Source of the DNA: Stutzerimonas balearica DSM 6083
GTDB lineage: Bacteria > Pseudomonadota > Gammaproteobacteria > Pseudomonadales > Pseudomonadaceae
Direction of reading: 5' to 3'
NCBI RefSeq assembly: GCF_000818015.1
Contig: NZ_CP007511.1
Coordinates: forward strand, 3,420,501 to 3,484,500
Length of the DNA stretch: 64,000 bases
The stretch's first letter is position 1, and the number at the start of each line of letters is the position of its first letter. The notes under the pieces are model-generated. The model searched no databases, was not told the DNA's origin, and saw only the letters and a program-made list of their open reading frames with translations. Shown here in pieces: positions 20,215 through 29,542 of this stretch. A program made the translations under genes and the position numbers.

Positions 20215-20243
20215 ACTATAGCACCGCCCCTCGCCCGTCCCAA
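20215..20243 (-). promoter_or_regulatory. Promoter of the mlaFEDCB operon
   Basis: Leftward -35 TTGGGA (20243-20238) and -10 TATAGT (20220-20215) with an ideal 17-nt spacer. Transcription would begin near 20208, about 80 nt before the mlaF ATG. Confidence 0.6.
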
Positions 20244-20344
20244 CACGCGGCATAGCGCAGCCCGTTGCAAAAGCTTGCTGTCCGCCCGCGAACGACGCAG
20301 GCGGAGCCGGGTGAGTTTTGCATGAGCATGCTCGCGAATAGCGT

Positions 20345-20350
20345 TATACT
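20345..20350 (+). promoter_or_regulatory. -10 box for kdsD operon
   Basis: TATACT, 5 of 6 to consensus, 31 nt before the kdsD ATG at 20382. A clear -35 at the right distance is not visible; TTGCAT lies 21 nt upstream, which is too far, and TGAGCA 16 nt upstream is weak. Confidence 0.4.
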
Positions 20351-20381
20351 CCTCGGCTTTTCATTGCCAGCGCAAACGACC

Positions 20382-21356
20382 ATGCCCAAGCAAGCCCGCC
20401 TGATCGAATCCGCCCTTCGCACCATCAGCATGGAAATCGAAGCAGTCGAACAGCTGAAGCAGCGCATCGACGAACGTTTCGAACATGCCTGCCGGCTGAT
20501 CCTCGAGTGCAAGGGGCGCGTAGTGGTGGTAGGCATGGGTAAGTCCGGCCATATCGGCAACAAGATTGCCGCCACCCTGGCCAGCACGGGTACCGCCGCC
20601 TTTTTCGTCCATCCCGCCGAGGCCAGCCACGGCGACATGGGCATGATCACCCGTGATGACGTGGTCCTGGCCCTGTCGAACTCGGGCACCACCAGCGAGA
20701 TCGTCACGCTGCTGCCGCTGATCAAGCGCCTGGGCATCACCCTGATCAGCATGACGGGGCAGCCCGAGTCGGTACTGGCCAAGGCCGCAGCCGTGAACCT
20801 CGACGCCAGCGTCGCGGCCGAGGCCTGTCCGCTCAACCTGGCGCCAACCTCCTCGACCACCGCGAGCCTGGTGCTCGGCGATGCGCTGGCCATCGCCCTG
20901 CTCGAGGCCCGTGGTTTCACCGCAGAAGACTTCGCTTTTTCCCATCCCGGCGGCGCGCTGGGCCGGCGACTCTTGCTGAAGGTCGAACATGTCATGCACA
21001 GCGGCGCCCGCTTGCCATGCGTCAAGCGCGGCACGGCGCTGCGCGACGCACTGCTGGAAATGACCCAGAAAGGCCTGGGCATGACCGTTGTCCTGGAAGA
21101 CGACGGGCGCCTGGCCGGTATCTTCACCGACGGCGACCTGCGCCGCACACTGGACCGCGGCATCGATTTCCAGCAGGCGCTGATCGACCAGGTAATGACC
21201 ATGCACGGCAAGACCGCTACGCCCGACATGCTGGCCGCCGAGGCGTTGAAGATCATGGAAGACCATAAGATCAACGCGCTTGTCGTGGTCGACGACAGCG
21301 ACCACCCGGTTGGCGCACTGAACATGCACGACCTGCTGCGCGCCGGGGTACTGTGA
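20382..21356 (+). CDS. kdsD: D-arabinose 5-phosphate isomerase
   Basis: Interconverts ribulose 5-phosphate and arabinose 5-phosphate, the first step of KDO synthesis for lipopolysaccharide. The 324-residue protein has an SIS sugar isomerase domain (about 30-175) with VVVGMGKSGHIGNKIAATLA and ALSNSGTTSEIV, and two C-terminal CBS domains (about 205-324). The ATG at 20382 (MPKQARLIESALRT) matches the family start; longer in-frame starts run into the promoter. It is followed directly by kdsC with overlapping stop and start. Confidence 0.95.
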   Translation: MPKQARLIESALRTISMEIEAVEQLKQRIDERFEHACRLILECKGRVVVVGMGKSGHIGNKIAATLASTGTAAFFVHPAEASHGDMGMITRDDVVLALSNSGTTSEIVTLLPLIKRLGITLISMTGQPESVLAKAAAVNLDASVAAEACPLNLAPTSSTTASLVLGDALAIALLEARGFTAEDFAFSHPGGALGRRLLLKVEHVMHSGARLPCVKRGTALRDALLEMTQKGLGMTVVLEDDGRLAGIFTDGDLRRTLDRGIDFQQALIDQVMTMHGKTATPDMLAAEALKIMEDHKINALVVVDDSDHPVGALNMHDLLRAGVL

Positions 21357-21880
21357 TGCAAGCTGACCTGCTCGAACGCGCCCGCCAGATCCGCCTGGCC
21401 ATTTTCGATGTCGATGGCGTACTGACCGATGGTCGCCTGTACTTTCTGACCGATGGCAGCGAGTTCAAGACCTTCAACACACTCGACGGCCACGGCATCA
21501 AGATGCTGATCAACTCCGGCGTGCGTACCGCGATCATCAGCGGCCGCAAGACACCGGTGGTCGAGCGCCGCGCGCAGAACCTGGGCATCCAGCATCTCTA
21601 TCAGGGTCGCGAGGACAAACTCGTGGTACTCGATGAGCTGCTCGGCGAGCTGGGGCTGAACTATGCTCAGGTCGCCTACCTGGGCGACGACCTGCCGGAT
21701 CTACCGGTGATTCGCCGCGTCGGCCTGGGCATGGCCGTGGCCAGTGCCGATCCCTTCGTGCGCCAACACGCGCATGGCGTGACCCAGGCGCGTGGCGGTG
21801 AAGGGGCAGCGCGCGAGTTCTGCGAGCTTATCCTCCAGGCACAGGGCAATCTCGAGGCGGCACAGGCCGCCTACCTATAG
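21356..21880 (+). CDS. kdsC: 3-deoxy-D-manno-octulosonate 8-phosphate phosphatase
   Basis: A HAD-superfamily phosphatase releasing KDO from KDO 8-phosphate. The 174-residue protein has HAD motif I FDVDGVLTDG near 19-28, motif II in IISGRK near 60, and motif IV GDDLPDLPV near 110. It is the small, cap-less tetrameric type. The ATG at 21356 shares its A with the kdsD TGA; a GTG one codon earlier is also possible. Confidence 0.95.
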   Translation: MQADLLERARQIRLAIFDVDGVLTDGRLYFLTDGSEFKTFNTLDGHGIKMLINSGVRTAIISGRKTPVVERRAQNLGIQHLYQGREDKLVVLDELLGELGLNYAQVAYLGDDLPDLPVIRRVGLGMAVASADPFVRQHAHGVTQARGGEGAAREFCELILQAQGNLEAAQAAYL

Positions 21881-21891
21881 AGAGGAACACC

Positions 21892-22464
21892 ATGCTGCAA
21901 AAGCTGCGCTTCCCGCTGTTGCTGGGCGTCATCGCCGCGCTGCTGGTGGCCGTGGGCTACTGGAACATCCGCCCGGAGAGTTTCATGCAGGAGCCTGTGC
22001 AGGCGACCTCGACAGAGCCGAGCATCGACTTCTACGTGGTCAACGCGCGCACCGTGCAGTATCAGCCGGGCGGCAAGCGCCACTACGAACTACGCAGCGA
22101 GCGCATGGAACACATCAAGGCGAGCGACGTCAGCCTGCTTACCCGTCCCGACCTGCTGGCCTATCGCGGCACGGAGCTTCCGTGGCACGTGCGCAGCGAG
22201 CGAGGCGAAGTGTCACCAGGCGGCGAACAGGTCGAACTCATCGATGACGTGGTCGTCGAGCGCACCGACGCCAAGGGACGCCCGACCGTCGTGACCACCA
22301 GCCGCATGACGGTGTGGCCGGAGAAGGATTACGCCGAAACCCGCCAAGCCGTTAGAATCGACGCCGCCAACGGTGTTACCACCGCCAATGGAATGAAAGC
22401 GTACCTGGATGACGGCAGGATGCTCCTGCTGTCCAACGTAAGAGGCCAGCATGAGCTGCGTTAA
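21892..22464 (+). CDS. lptC: LPS export ABC transporter periplasmic protein LptC
   Basis: A bitopic inner-membrane protein that receives LPS from LptB2FG and passes it to LptA. The 190-residue protein has one N-terminal transmembrane helix (about 6-24) and a periplasmic beta-jellyroll with alternating hydrophobic strands. ATG 21892 has GAGGAA seven nt upstream. Its 3' end overlaps lptA by 14 nt, so translation is probably coupled. Confidence 0.93.
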   Translation: MLQKLRFPLLLGVIAALLVAVGYWNIRPESFMQEPVQATSTEPSIDFYVVNARTVQYQPGGKRHYELRSERMEHIKASDVSLLTRPDLLAYRGTELPWHVRSERGEVSPGGEQVELIDDVVVERTDAKGRPTVVTTSRMTVWPEKDYAETRQAVRIDAANGVTTANGMKAYLDDGRMLLLSNVRGQHELR

Positions 22465-22996
22465 GACCCTTCCCCTCCTGCTCGGTTTGAGCGCCTATCT
22501 GCTCGGCAGCTCCGCCTGGGCACTTCCCGAGGATCGCGATCAGCCGATTCGCGTGCAGGCCGATACCGCCGAACTGGATGACCGACAGGGCGTCGCGGTC
22601 TATCGCGGCGACGTGGTCATTACCCAGGGCACGATGAAGATCACTGGTGACACCGTCACCATCACCCAGAACGAGAATGGCGACGTCGAGGTATTCACCT
22701 CGATCGGCAAGCCCGCCTACTACGAGCAGAAGCCGGCGGTCGACAAGGACATCGTCAAGGCTTACGGCCTGACCATCCAGTACTTCGCCGCGAACGAGCG
22801 CATCGTGCTGATCGACCAGGCGAAGGTCGTCCAGGAAGGCAATACCTTCGAAGGCGAGAAGATCGTCTATGACACCCGCCGGCAGATCGTCAACGCGGGC
22901 CGCGCGAGCAATGCCGAAGTGACCACGCCGCGTCCGCGTGTCGACATGGTCATCCAGCCGCGCAAGAAGGATCAGCCAGCAGAGCAGGCGCAGTAA
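22451..22996 (+). CDS. lptA: LPS transport periplasmic bridge protein LptA
   Basis: Forms the head-to-tail periplasmic bridge along which LPS moves to LptDE. The 181-residue precursor has a signal peptide (about 1-25, ending AWA-L). The OstA domain follows with [26 protein letters not shown] and the motif [13 protein letters not shown]. The C-terminal tail is Lys/Gln-rich. The stop overlaps the lptB ATG by one base. Confidence 0.95.
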   Translation: MSCVKTLPLLLGLSAYLLGSSAWALPEDRDQPIRVQADTAELDDRQGVAVYRGDVVITQGTMKITGDTVTITQNENGDVEVFTSIGKPAYYEQKPAVDKDIVKAYGLTIQYFAANERIVLIDQAKVVQEGNTFEGEKIVYDTRRQIVNAGRASNAEVTTPRPRVDMVIQPRKKDQPAEQAQ

Positions 22997-23721
22997 TGGC
23001 CGTACTCAAAGCGCAGCATCTGGCCAAGAGCTACAAGAGCCGCCAGGTCGTCCGTGACGTCAGCCTGTCCATCGAGAGCGGCCAGATCGTGGGCCTCCTT
23101 GGCCCCAACGGCGCAGGCAAGACCACCTGCTTCTACATGATCGTCGGCCTGGTCGGCGCCGACCAGGGACGCGTGCTGATCGATCAGCAGGACGTCACCC
23201 ACCTGCCAATGCACGGCCGGGCGCGTGCCGGCATCGGCTACCTGCCCCAGGAAGCATCGATCTTTCGCAAGCTTTCGGTGGCCGACAACATCATGGCCAT
23301 CCTCGAAACGCGCAAGGATCTCGACCGCGCCGGCCGCCAGCAGGCGCTCGAAGCGCTGCTGCAGGAATTTCATATCAGCCACATCTGCGACAGCCTCGGC
23401 ATGAGCCTGTCCGGCGGCGAACGCCGACGCGTCGAAATCGCTCGCGCGCTGGCAACGTCGCCGAAGTTCATCCTGCTTGACGAACCCTTTGCCGGCGTGG
23501 ACCCGATTTCGGTCGGCGACATCAAGCAGATCATCCACCATCTCAAGGCCAAGGGCATCGGCGTGCTGATAACCGATCACAATGTGCGCGAGACCCTGGA
23601 TATCTGCGAGACGGCCTACATCGTCAACGATGGCCGACTGATCGCCGAAGGCGATGCCGAGACGATTCTGGCCAACCAGTTGGTCAAGGAAGTCTATCTG
23701 GGCCACGAATTCCGCCTGTGA
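22996..23721 (+). CDS. lptB: LPS export ABC transporter ATP-binding protein LptB
   Basis: The ATPase of LptB2FGC that extracts LPS from the inner membrane. The 241-residue protein has Walker [10 protein letters not shown] near 36-44, Q-loop [10 protein letters not shown] near 83-92, signature [15 protein letters not shown] near 137-151, Walker [13 protein letters not shown] near 158-169 and switch His in LITDHNVRE. The conserved PQEASIF and FAGVDPISV sequences identify it as LptB rather than a LivG-type protein. Last gene of the kdsDC-lptCAB unit. Confidence 0.97.
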   Translation: MAVLKAQHLAKSYKSRQVVRDVSLSIESGQIVGLLGPNGAGKTTCFYMIVGLVGADQGRVLIDQQDVTHLPMHGRARAGIGYLPQEASIFRKLSVADNIMAILETRKDLDRAGRQQALEALLQEFHISHICDSLGMSLSGGERRRVEIARALATSPKFILLDEPFAGVDPISVGDIKQIIHHLKAKGIGVLITDHNVRETLDICETAYIVNDGRLIAEGDAETILANQLVKEVYLGHEFRL

Positions 23722-23780
23722 GCTCCTTTTTAACGGTTTAAACGGCAACCAGGCCTAGGCAAGGGCTTCGCAGGTAGGCA

Positions 23781-23786
23781 TATAAT
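23781..23786 (+). promoter_or_regulatory. Consensus -10 box (TATAAT) for rpoN
   Basis: A perfect TATAAT 84 nt before the rpoN ATG. No good -35 stands 16-18 nt upstream. It suggests that rpoN-hpf-ptsN-rapZ-ptsO has its own promoter besides read-through from lptB. Confidence 0.45.
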
Positions 23787-23869
23787 TTGCTTTCCCGGCG
23801 GCGCAACGCGCGCCAGCGATTAGGAACAGGCGCACCAGCGCCGGCATCAAAGGTTCGAAGTCCTCTGCC

Positions 23870-25375
23870 ATGAAACCATCGCTAGTCCTGAAGATGGGCC
23901 AGCAGCTGACCATGACGCCTCAGCTGCAACAAGCCATTCGATTGCTCCAGCTTTCAACGCTGGATCTGCAACAGGAAATCCAGGAGGCCCTGGATTCTAA
24001 CCCGATGCTCGAGCGCGAGGAGGACGGCGACGACTACGACGGCGCCGACCCGATGGCCGAAGCCAGCGAAGCGGGGAGCAGCACCGGAGACAACGACCAG
24101 CCTGCTCTCGACAGCCGCTACGAAGAGACCAGCCACTCGGCCGAGAGCCTGGACGATAACGAATGGAGCGAGCGAATTCCCAGCGAGCTGCCTGTCGATA
24201 CCGCCTGGGAAGATATCTACCAGACCAGCGCCAGCAGCCTGCCGGCCAGCGACGATGACGAGTGGGATTTCACCACGCGCACCCCGACGGGCCTCAGCCT
24301 TCAGGCCCACCTGCTCTGGCAGCTCAATCTCACGCCGATGAGCGATACCGATCGCCTGATCGCCACCTCGATCATCGACGGCATCAACGACCAGGGTTAT
24401 CTGGAAGAGAGCCTGGAAGACATTCTCGCGTCGATCGACCCCGAACTCGATGTGGAGATGGACGAGATCGAGGTCGTTCTGCACCGCGTACAGCAGTTCG
24501 AGCCTGCCGGTATCGGGGCCCGCGATCTGCGCGAATGCCTGCTGCTGCAGTTGCGCCAGCTGCCGTCGAACACCGCCTGGCTTGCCGAAGCGCAACGCCT
24601 GGTCAGCGACTACCTCGACGTGCTCGGCAACCGCGACTACAGCGCTCTAATGCGTCGCATGAAGCTCAAGGAAGACGAGCTGCGCCAGGTCATCGAACTC
24701 GTGCAATCTCTCAACCCCAGGCCCGGCTCGCAGATCGAAGCCAGCGAACCGGAGTATGTCGTCCCGGATGTCATCGTGCGCAAGCACAACGGCCGCTGGC
24801 TGGTCGAGCTCAATCAGGAAGCCATGCCGCGCCTGCGCGTCAATCCGCAGTACGCCGGCTTCGTCAAGCGAGCCGATACGAGCGCCGACAACACGTTCAT
24901 GCGAAATCAGCTGCAGGAGGCGCGCTGGTTCATCAAGAGCCTGCTGAGCCGCAACGAGACCCTGATGAAAGTGGCGACCCAGATCGTCGAGCATCAGCGC
25001 GGTTTTCTCGAGCACGGCGAAGAGGCAATGAAGCCCCTGGTCCTGCATGACATCGCCGAAGCCGTCGGCATGCACGAGTCGACCATTTCGCGCGTCACGA
25101 CACAGAAATACATGCATACGCCGCGCGGCATCTACGAGCTCAAGTACTTTTTCTCCAGCCACGTAAGCACAACCGAAGGCGGCGAATGCTCGTCGACGGC
25201 GATCCGCGCGATCATCAAGAAACTGGTTGCCGCGGAAAACCCGAAAAAGCCATTGAGCGACAGCAAGATCGCTGGTTTACTGGAGGCACAAGGCATTCAG
25301 GTAGCGCGTCGTACCGTGGCGAAATATCGCGAATCACTGGGCATCGCGCCGTCAAGTGAGCGAAAGCGACTGTAG
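23870..25375 (+). CDS. rpoN: RNA polymerase sigma-54 factor
   Basis: Directs transcription from -24/-12 promoters with AAA+ activators; the pilA promoter in this window is a likely target. The 501-residue protein has the Gln/Leu-rich activator region I (about 1-45: [20 protein letters not shown]), the acidic region II (about 48-125), the core-binding region, a HTH, and the RpoN box [10 protein letters not shown] at 479-488. The start lacks a good ribosome-binding site (GAAGTCC only), but the N-terminus is the conserved one. hpf follows at once. Confidence 0.97.
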   Translation: MKPSLVLKMGQQLTMTPQLQQAIRLLQLSTLDLQQEIQEALDSNPMLEREEDGDDYDGADPMAEASEAGSSTGDNDQPALDSRYEETSHSAESLDDNEWSERIPSELPVDTAWEDIYQTSASSLPASDDDEWDFTTRTPTGLSLQAHLLWQLNLTPMSDTDRLIATSIIDGINDQGYLEESLEDILASIDPELDVEMDEIEVVLHRVQQFEPAGIGARDLRECLLLQLRQLPSNTAWLAEAQRLVSDYLDVLGNRDYSALMRRMKLKEDELRQVIELVQSLNPRPGSQIEASEPEYVVPDVIVRKHNGRWLVELNQEAMPRLRVNPQYAGFVKRADTSADNTFMRNQLQEARWFIKSLLSRNETLMKVATQIVEHQRGFLEHGEEAMKPLVLHDIAEAVGMHESTISRVTTQKYMHTPRGIYELKYFFSSHVSTTEGGECSSTAIRAIIKKLVAAENPKKPLSDSKIAGLLEAQGIQVARRTVAKYRESLGIAPSSERKRL

Positions 25376-25454
25376 ACGAACACGGCTGGTTCGGAAGGTT
25401 TGGATGGCAGACCGAGGTCTGCCTCTTCTGCGGAAAGCAACAAGGAGAAGCAGT

Positions 25455-25763
25455 ATGCAAATCAACATCAGCGGTCTTCATCTGGAAGTGACTGATGCCC
25501 TGCGCAGCTATGTCGAGGAGAAGTTCGAGCGGCTTTCGCGCCACTTCGACCGCATCATCAGCGTTCAGGTGTTCCTGCAGGTTGAAAAGCTCAAGCAGAA
25601 AGCCGAAGGCACGCTGCATATCGCCGGGCGCGAGGTTGTGGCCAATGCCGAACACGAAGACATGTATGCCGCCATCGACCTGCTGGTCGACAAGCTTGAT
25701 CGTCAGCTGATCAAGCACAAGGAAAAGCAGCTCGACCACTCCCAGGGCGTCGTTGCCCGCTAA
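25455..25763 (+). CDS. hpf: Ribosome hibernation promoting factor (short form)
   Basis: A 102-residue protein that binds in the 30S decoding centre and promotes 100S ribosome dimers in stationary phase. It starts MQINISGLHLEVTDALRSYV, with the YfiA/HPF fold and the basic segment KLDRQLIKHKEK near the C-terminus. The short length marks it as the gammaproteobacterial short HPF that works with RMF. The ATG at 25455 has AAGGAG eight nt upstream; longer in-frame starts would overlap rpoN. Often annotated as a sigma-54 modulation protein because of its position. Confidence 0.94.
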   Translation: MQINISGLHLEVTDALRSYVEEKFERLSRHFDRIISVQVFLQVEKLKQKAEGTLHIAGREVVANAEHEDMYAAIDLLVDKLDRQLIKHKEKQLDHSQGVVAR

Positions 25764-25768
25764 TCGAC

Positions 25769-26233
25769 ATGATCCGACTCGAAAGCATCCTGACCCCCGG
25801 ACGTTCGCTGGTGAACGTCCCGGGCGGCAGCAAGAAACGCGTACTCGAACAGATCGCCAAGGTGGTCGCCCAGGATATTCCGGACCTGGATTCGCAGACC
25901 ATCTTCGAAAGCCTGGTGGCTCGCGAAAAGCTCGGATCCACGGGCTTCGGCAACGGCATTGCCATTCCTCACTGTCGCATGGCCGGCTGCACCTCGCCGG
26001 TCAGTGCGGTATTGCGCCTCGATGCACCGGTAGACTTCGACGCGATCGACGGCGAGCCGGTCGATCTCCTGTTCGTTCTGCTTGTGCCCGAGGCTGCGAC
26101 CGACGAGCATCTCGAGCTGCTGCGCCAGATCGCCAGCATGCTGGACCGGGAGGACGTCCGCGCGCGCCTGCGCCAAGCGCAGACCAGCGAAAGCCTCTAT
26201 CAGGTGGTCGTCGACGTTCAGAGCGGGGCCTGA
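25769..26233 (+). CDS. ptsN: Nitrogen PTS EIIA protein PtsN
   Basis: A phospho-regulatory protein of the nitrogen PTS (PtsP-PtsO-PtsN) that adjusts nitrogen, carbon and potassium metabolism by protein contacts rather than sugar transport. The 154-residue protein is one EIIA(fru)-like domain; the phosphorylated His is in GIAIPHCRM near residue 68. It starts 5 nt after hpf. Confidence 0.95.
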   Translation: MIRLESILTPGRSLVNVPGGSKKRVLEQIAKVVAQDIPDLDSQTIFESLVAREKLGSTGFGNGIAIPHCRMAGCTSPVSAVLRLDAPVDFDAIDGEPVDLLFVLLVPEAATDEHLELLRQIASMLDREDVRARLRQAQTSESLYQVVVDVQSGA

Positions 26234-26321
26234 TGCCCGCTCGCGGCCGCATTCGCATTGAGTGCGGCATGAGGAGAGAAGTTTGGTGACTGCGAGCCAT
26301 CCAACCATGACGCCACGTCGA

Positions 26322-26353
26322 CGGAGCCTCCAACGCTCCGAACGCCGGAGCGT
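26322..26353 (+). repeat. Competing hairpins in the rapZ leader
   Basis: The element GCTCCG (26335-26340) can pair either with upstream CGGAGC (26322-26327) or with downstream CGGAGC (26346-26351); the second pairing extends to 8 bp (ACGCTCCG with CGGAGCGT, loop AACGC). Both cannot form together. The element ends 18 nt before the rapZ ATG in the 138-nt ptsN-rapZ gap, which otherwise holds nothing I recognise. Confidence 0.5.
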
Positions 26354-26371
26354 GGGCCAGAGGCTGTCGTG

Positions 26372-27226
26372 ATGCGCCTGATCATCGTCAGCGGCCGCTC
26401 GGGGTCGGGGAAAAGCACGGCACTGGATGTACTCGAGGACAACGGCTTCTATTGCATCGACAACCTGCCGGCGGGACTTCTACCGGAACTCGCCGAGCGC
26501 GCCCTGCTACACACCGAACTGCTGCAACCGCAGGTCGCCGTCTCGATCGATGCGCGAAACCTGCCGAGCCAGCTCAGACGCTTCCCGGAGTTGCTGCAGG
26601 AAGTCCGGGGCAGGCACATTCAATGCGACGTCCTGTATCTGGACGCCGACGACGAAACCCTGCTCAAGCGCTTTTCCGAAACCCGCCGCCGTCACCCGCT
26701 GACGAACGAAACCCGCTCTTTGGCCGAAGCCATTCGCGATGAAGAGCTGTTGCTGACGGCGATCGCCGACCATGCCGACCTGAAGGTCGACACCACGCAC
26801 CTGAACCTCTATCAGCTGCGCGATGCACTCAAGCTGCGACTGCTGAACAAGCCGGAGCCCGGTACCGCATTTCTGATCGAGTCGTTCGGGTTCAAGCGCG
26901 GAATGCCGGTCGACGCCGACCTGGTGTTCGACGTTCGCTGCCTGCCCAACCCGTACTGGAAGGCGGAGCTGCGCGACTTTTCCGGCCTCGACCAGCCGGT
27001 GATCGACTACCTGGCCGTCCAGCCCGATGTCGAGGAAATGTTCCAGGACATCCACGCCTACCTGAGCAAATGGCTGCCACGCTTCGCCGCCAGCAACCGG
27101 GCCTACGTCACCGTGGCGATCGGCTGCACCGGCGGCCACCACCGCTCGGTCTATCTGGCCGAGCGTCTCGGACAGGCGCTACGGGAGCCTCTCAAGAATC
27201 TTCAGGTTCGCCATCGCGACCTCTAG
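26372..27226 (+). CDS. rapZ: RNase adapter protein RapZ
   Basis: In enterobacteria RapZ binds the sRNA GlmZ and presents it to RNase E, controlling glucosamine-6-phosphate synthase; in pseudomonads the RNA target is less clear. The 284-residue protein has Walker [11 protein letters not shown] near 8-17, a Walker B-like YLDADD near 90, and the conserved C-terminal domain with [18 protein letters not shown] and [15 protein letters not shown], whose residues bind RNA and GlcN6P in the family. The ATG at 26372 is preferred to the GTG one codon before it. It lies between ptsN and ptsO, as usual. Confidence 0.94.
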   Translation: MRLIIVSGRSGSGKSTALDVLEDNGFYCIDNLPAGLLPELAERALLHTELLQPQVAVSIDARNLPSQLRRFPELLQEVRGRHIQCDVLYLDADDETLLKRFSETRRRHPLTNETRSLAEAIRDEELLLTAIADHADLKVDTTHLNLYQLRDALKLRLLNKPEPGTAFLIESFGFKRGMPVDADLVFDVRCLPNPYWKAELRDFSGLDQPVIDYLAVQPDVEEMFQDIHAYLSKWLPRFAASNRAYVTVAIGCTGGHHRSVYLAERLGQALREPLKNLQVRHRDL

Positions 27227-27240
27227 GACCAGCCAGACCG

Positions 27241-27513
27241 ATGCCCACGCGCGAAATCACCATCATCAACAAGCTCGGCCTGCACGCGCGTGCCGCGGCC
27301 AAGTTCGTCGGCGTGGCGACACGCTTCCCCTGCAACGTGCGCATCGGTCGTGACGCCGCCAGCCTGGTGGACGGCAAGAACATCATGGCGGTCATGATGC
27401 TGGCCGCCGGCAAGGGCACCACCGTACATTTGAGTACCGAGGGCGAGCAGGACCAGGATGCGATGAGCGCGCTGGTCGCACTCATCGAGGATTACTTCGA
27501 AGAAGGCGAGTAG
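27241..27513 (+). CDS. ptsO: Nitrogen PTS HPr-like phosphocarrier NPr
   Basis: The phosphocarrier between PtsP and PtsN. The 90-residue protein has the HPr fold with active-site His in NKLGLHARAA (near residue 16) and the regulatory-site region GKNIMAVMMLAAGKG near 43-57. The ATG at 27241 gives the conserved N-terminus MPTREITI. Last gene of the rpoN cluster, converging on pmbA. Confidence 0.94.
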   Translation: MPTREITIINKLGLHARAAAKFVGVATRFPCNVRIGRDAASLVDGKNIMAVMMLAAGKGTTVHLSTEGEQDQDAMSALVALIEDYFEEGE

Positions 27514-27555
27514 CCGCCGCGCGGCATAACAGCGCGGACCGCTACTGACCGGCGA

Positions 27556-28902
27556 TCAACTGCCGGCAACCGTCATCCGCTCGATCAGTACCGAACCGCT
27601 GCGAACATTGCTGCGCGTCTCCACGTCGCAGCCGACCGCGGCGATCTGACGGAACATGTCGCGCAGATTGCCGGCGATCGTTACCTCCTGCACCGGAAAC
27701 TGGATTTCACCGTTCTCGACCCAATAGCCGCCGGCGCCGCGCGAGTAGTCACCGGTCACCAGATTGAGCCCCTGCCCCATCAGCTCGGTGACCAGCAGAC
27801 CACGGCCCATCTGGCGAATCAGCGCCGCCTGATCCGCTTCGCCGTGACTGACGAACAGGTTATGCACGCCCCCCGCATTGGCGGTGCTCGGCATACCCAG
27901 CTTGCGGCCGGAATAGGTGCCCAGCACATAGGACAGCAGTCTGCCCTGCTCGACGAAGGGCTTGGCATAGGTCGCCAGGCCGTCACCATCGTAGGCTGCG
28001 CTGCCGAGCGCTCGCAGCAGGTGCGGCCGCTCATCCAGCGTCAGCCAGTCGGGGAACAGTGTCTGGCCCAGTGCGCCCTCGAGAAAGGAGGCCTTTCGAT
28101 ACAGGTTGGCCCCCGAGATCGCGGCCAGGAAATGGCCGAACAACCCCGTCGCAAGCTCGGCGGAGAACAGCACTGGTACTTCACAGGTGGGTACAGGCCG
28201 CGCGCCGAGCCGTTGTACCGCCCGCTCGGCGGCGCGGCGACCGATCTGTGCGGGATCGAGCAGCGCATCGCCCTGACGGTTGACGTCGTAGAAATAGTCC
28301 CGCTGCATCTGCCCGTCAGCCTCGGCGATCATCACGCAACTGAGACTGTGCCGCGTGCTGCAATAGCCGCCGATGAAGCCGTTGCTATTGCCGTAGGCAC
28401 GCGCGCCCTGGTGGGTGTTCAGGCTCGTGCCGTCGGCATTGCGGATACGCGAATCCGCGGCGAAGGCTGCCGCTTCGCAGGCCAGGGCTTGCTCGATCGC
28501 CTGCTCCGGCGCGATGTCCCAGGGGTGGTAGAGATCGAGATCGGGAACCTCACGGGCCATCAGCGACGCATCGGCCAGCCCGGCGAACTCGTCCTCCGAG
28601 GCGTGACGCGCGATGGCCAGTGCCGCGGCAACGGTCTCGCGTATGGCGCTGTCACCGCTGCCCGTGGTGCTTGCCGAGCCCTTGCGCTGGCCGACATACA
28701 GCGTGATGCCGAAGCCCTGGTCGCGATTGAACTCGACGGTCTCGACCTCGCCACGGCGCACGGTGGTGGACAGCCCCTGCTCGACCGACACCGATACCTC
28801 GCAGGCGCTGGCACCCTGTCGGCGGGCTTCGCCGATGATCTGCGCGACCTTGTCCTGCAAGCCGGGCAGCGCCGCTGGCCCGATCCCTTCAACTTCGCTC
28901 AT
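27556..28902 (-). CDS. pmbA: Metalloprotease TldE / PmbA
   Basis: The non-catalytic partner of the TldD/TldE heterodimeric zinc protease, needed for microcin B17 maturation and CcdA degradation in E. coli. The 448-residue protein has the family sequences [20 protein letters not shown] near 55-74, [10 protein letters not shown] near 210 and [17 protein letters not shown] near 400. It lacks the HExxxH zinc motif, as expected for TldE. The ATG at 28902 was chosen for the conserved start. Its partner tldD is 640 bp away, separated by yjgA on the opposite strand. Confidence 0.93.
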   Translation of the reverse strand: MSEVEGIGPAALPGLQDKVAQIIGEARRQGASACEVSVSVEQGLSTTVRRGEVETVEFNRDQGFGITLYVGQRKGSASTTGSGDSAIRETVAAALAIARHASEDEFAGLADASLMAREVPDLDLYHPWDIAPEQAIEQALACEAAAFAADSRIRNADGTSLNTHQGARAYGNSNGFIGGYCSTRHSLSCVMIAEADGQMQRDYFYDVNRQGDALLDPAQIGRRAAERAVQRLGARPVPTCEVPVLFSAELATGLFGHFLAAISGANLYRKASFLEGALGQTLFPDWLTLDERPHLLRALGSAAYDGDGLATYAKPFVEQGRLLSYVLGTYSGRKLGMPSTANAGGVHNLFVSHGEADQAALIRQMGRGLLVTELMGQGLNLVTGDYSRGAGGYWVENGEIQFPVQEVTIAGNLRDMFRQIAAVGCDVETRSNVRSGSVLIERMTVAGS

Positions 28903-28999
28903 AAGCACTCCCAAGCATTCATCTTGGCAGCCCGGGAACGGGCACTCGCCTGTTCGAGCTGCTGCTATCATGGCCCGCACGTCTCGATTGGACCCTTTC

Positions 29000-29521
29000 A
29001 TGTCTGACTATTCCGACACCGACGATCTCGGTGAAAAAAGCAAATCGCAGGTCAAGCGCGAACTGCTGGCACTCCAGGAGCTCGGCGAGCGGCTGACCAC
29101 CCTCAAGCCCGAGCTGATCGCACGCCTGCCGCTCAGCGACGCCCTGCAGAAGGCCTTGGCCGATGCACCGAAGCACAAGGCGCATATCGCTCGCAAGCGC
29201 CATATCCAGTACATCGGCCGGCTGATGCGCGACCAGGACGTCGACGCGATTCTCGCGCTGGTCGACCAGGTCGACGCCTCGACACGGCAGTACAACGAGC
29301 GATTCCATGCACTGGAGCGCTGGCGTGATCGCTTGATCGCCGGCAACGACGAGGTCCTCGACGCCTTCGTCAGCGAATACCCCGACGCCGACCGCCAGCA
29401 CCTTCGCAGCCTGATCCGCCATGCCCAGCACGAGGTGGCGCACAACAAGCCGCCGGCCGCCGCGCGCAAGGTATTCAAGTACATCCGCGAACTGGATGAG
29501 CTCAAGCGCGGCCTGAAATAG
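29000..29521 (+). CDS. yjgA: Ribosome biogenesis factor YjgA / DarP
   Basis: A 173-residue helical protein of the DarP/YjgA family, which associates with late 50S assembly intermediates in E. coli. The family signature [21 protein letters not shown] is at 12-32, and the C-terminal [13 protein letters not shown] is typical. It is highly charged and predicted soluble. It is transcribed divergently from pmbA; a -10-like TATCAT lies at 28966-28971, 29 nt before the ATG. It converges on tldD with only 21 nt between stop codons. Confidence 0.92.
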   Translation: MSDYSDTDDLGEKSKSQVKRELLALQELGERLTTLKPELIARLPLSDALQKALADAPKHKAHIARKRHIQYIGRLMRDQDVDAILALVDQVDASTRQYNERFHALERWRDRLIAGNDEVLDAFVSEYPDADRQHLRSLIRHAQHEVAHNKPPAAARKVFKYIRELDELKRGLK

Positions 29522-29542
29522 GCCGCCGCACACCGCCCCCGC

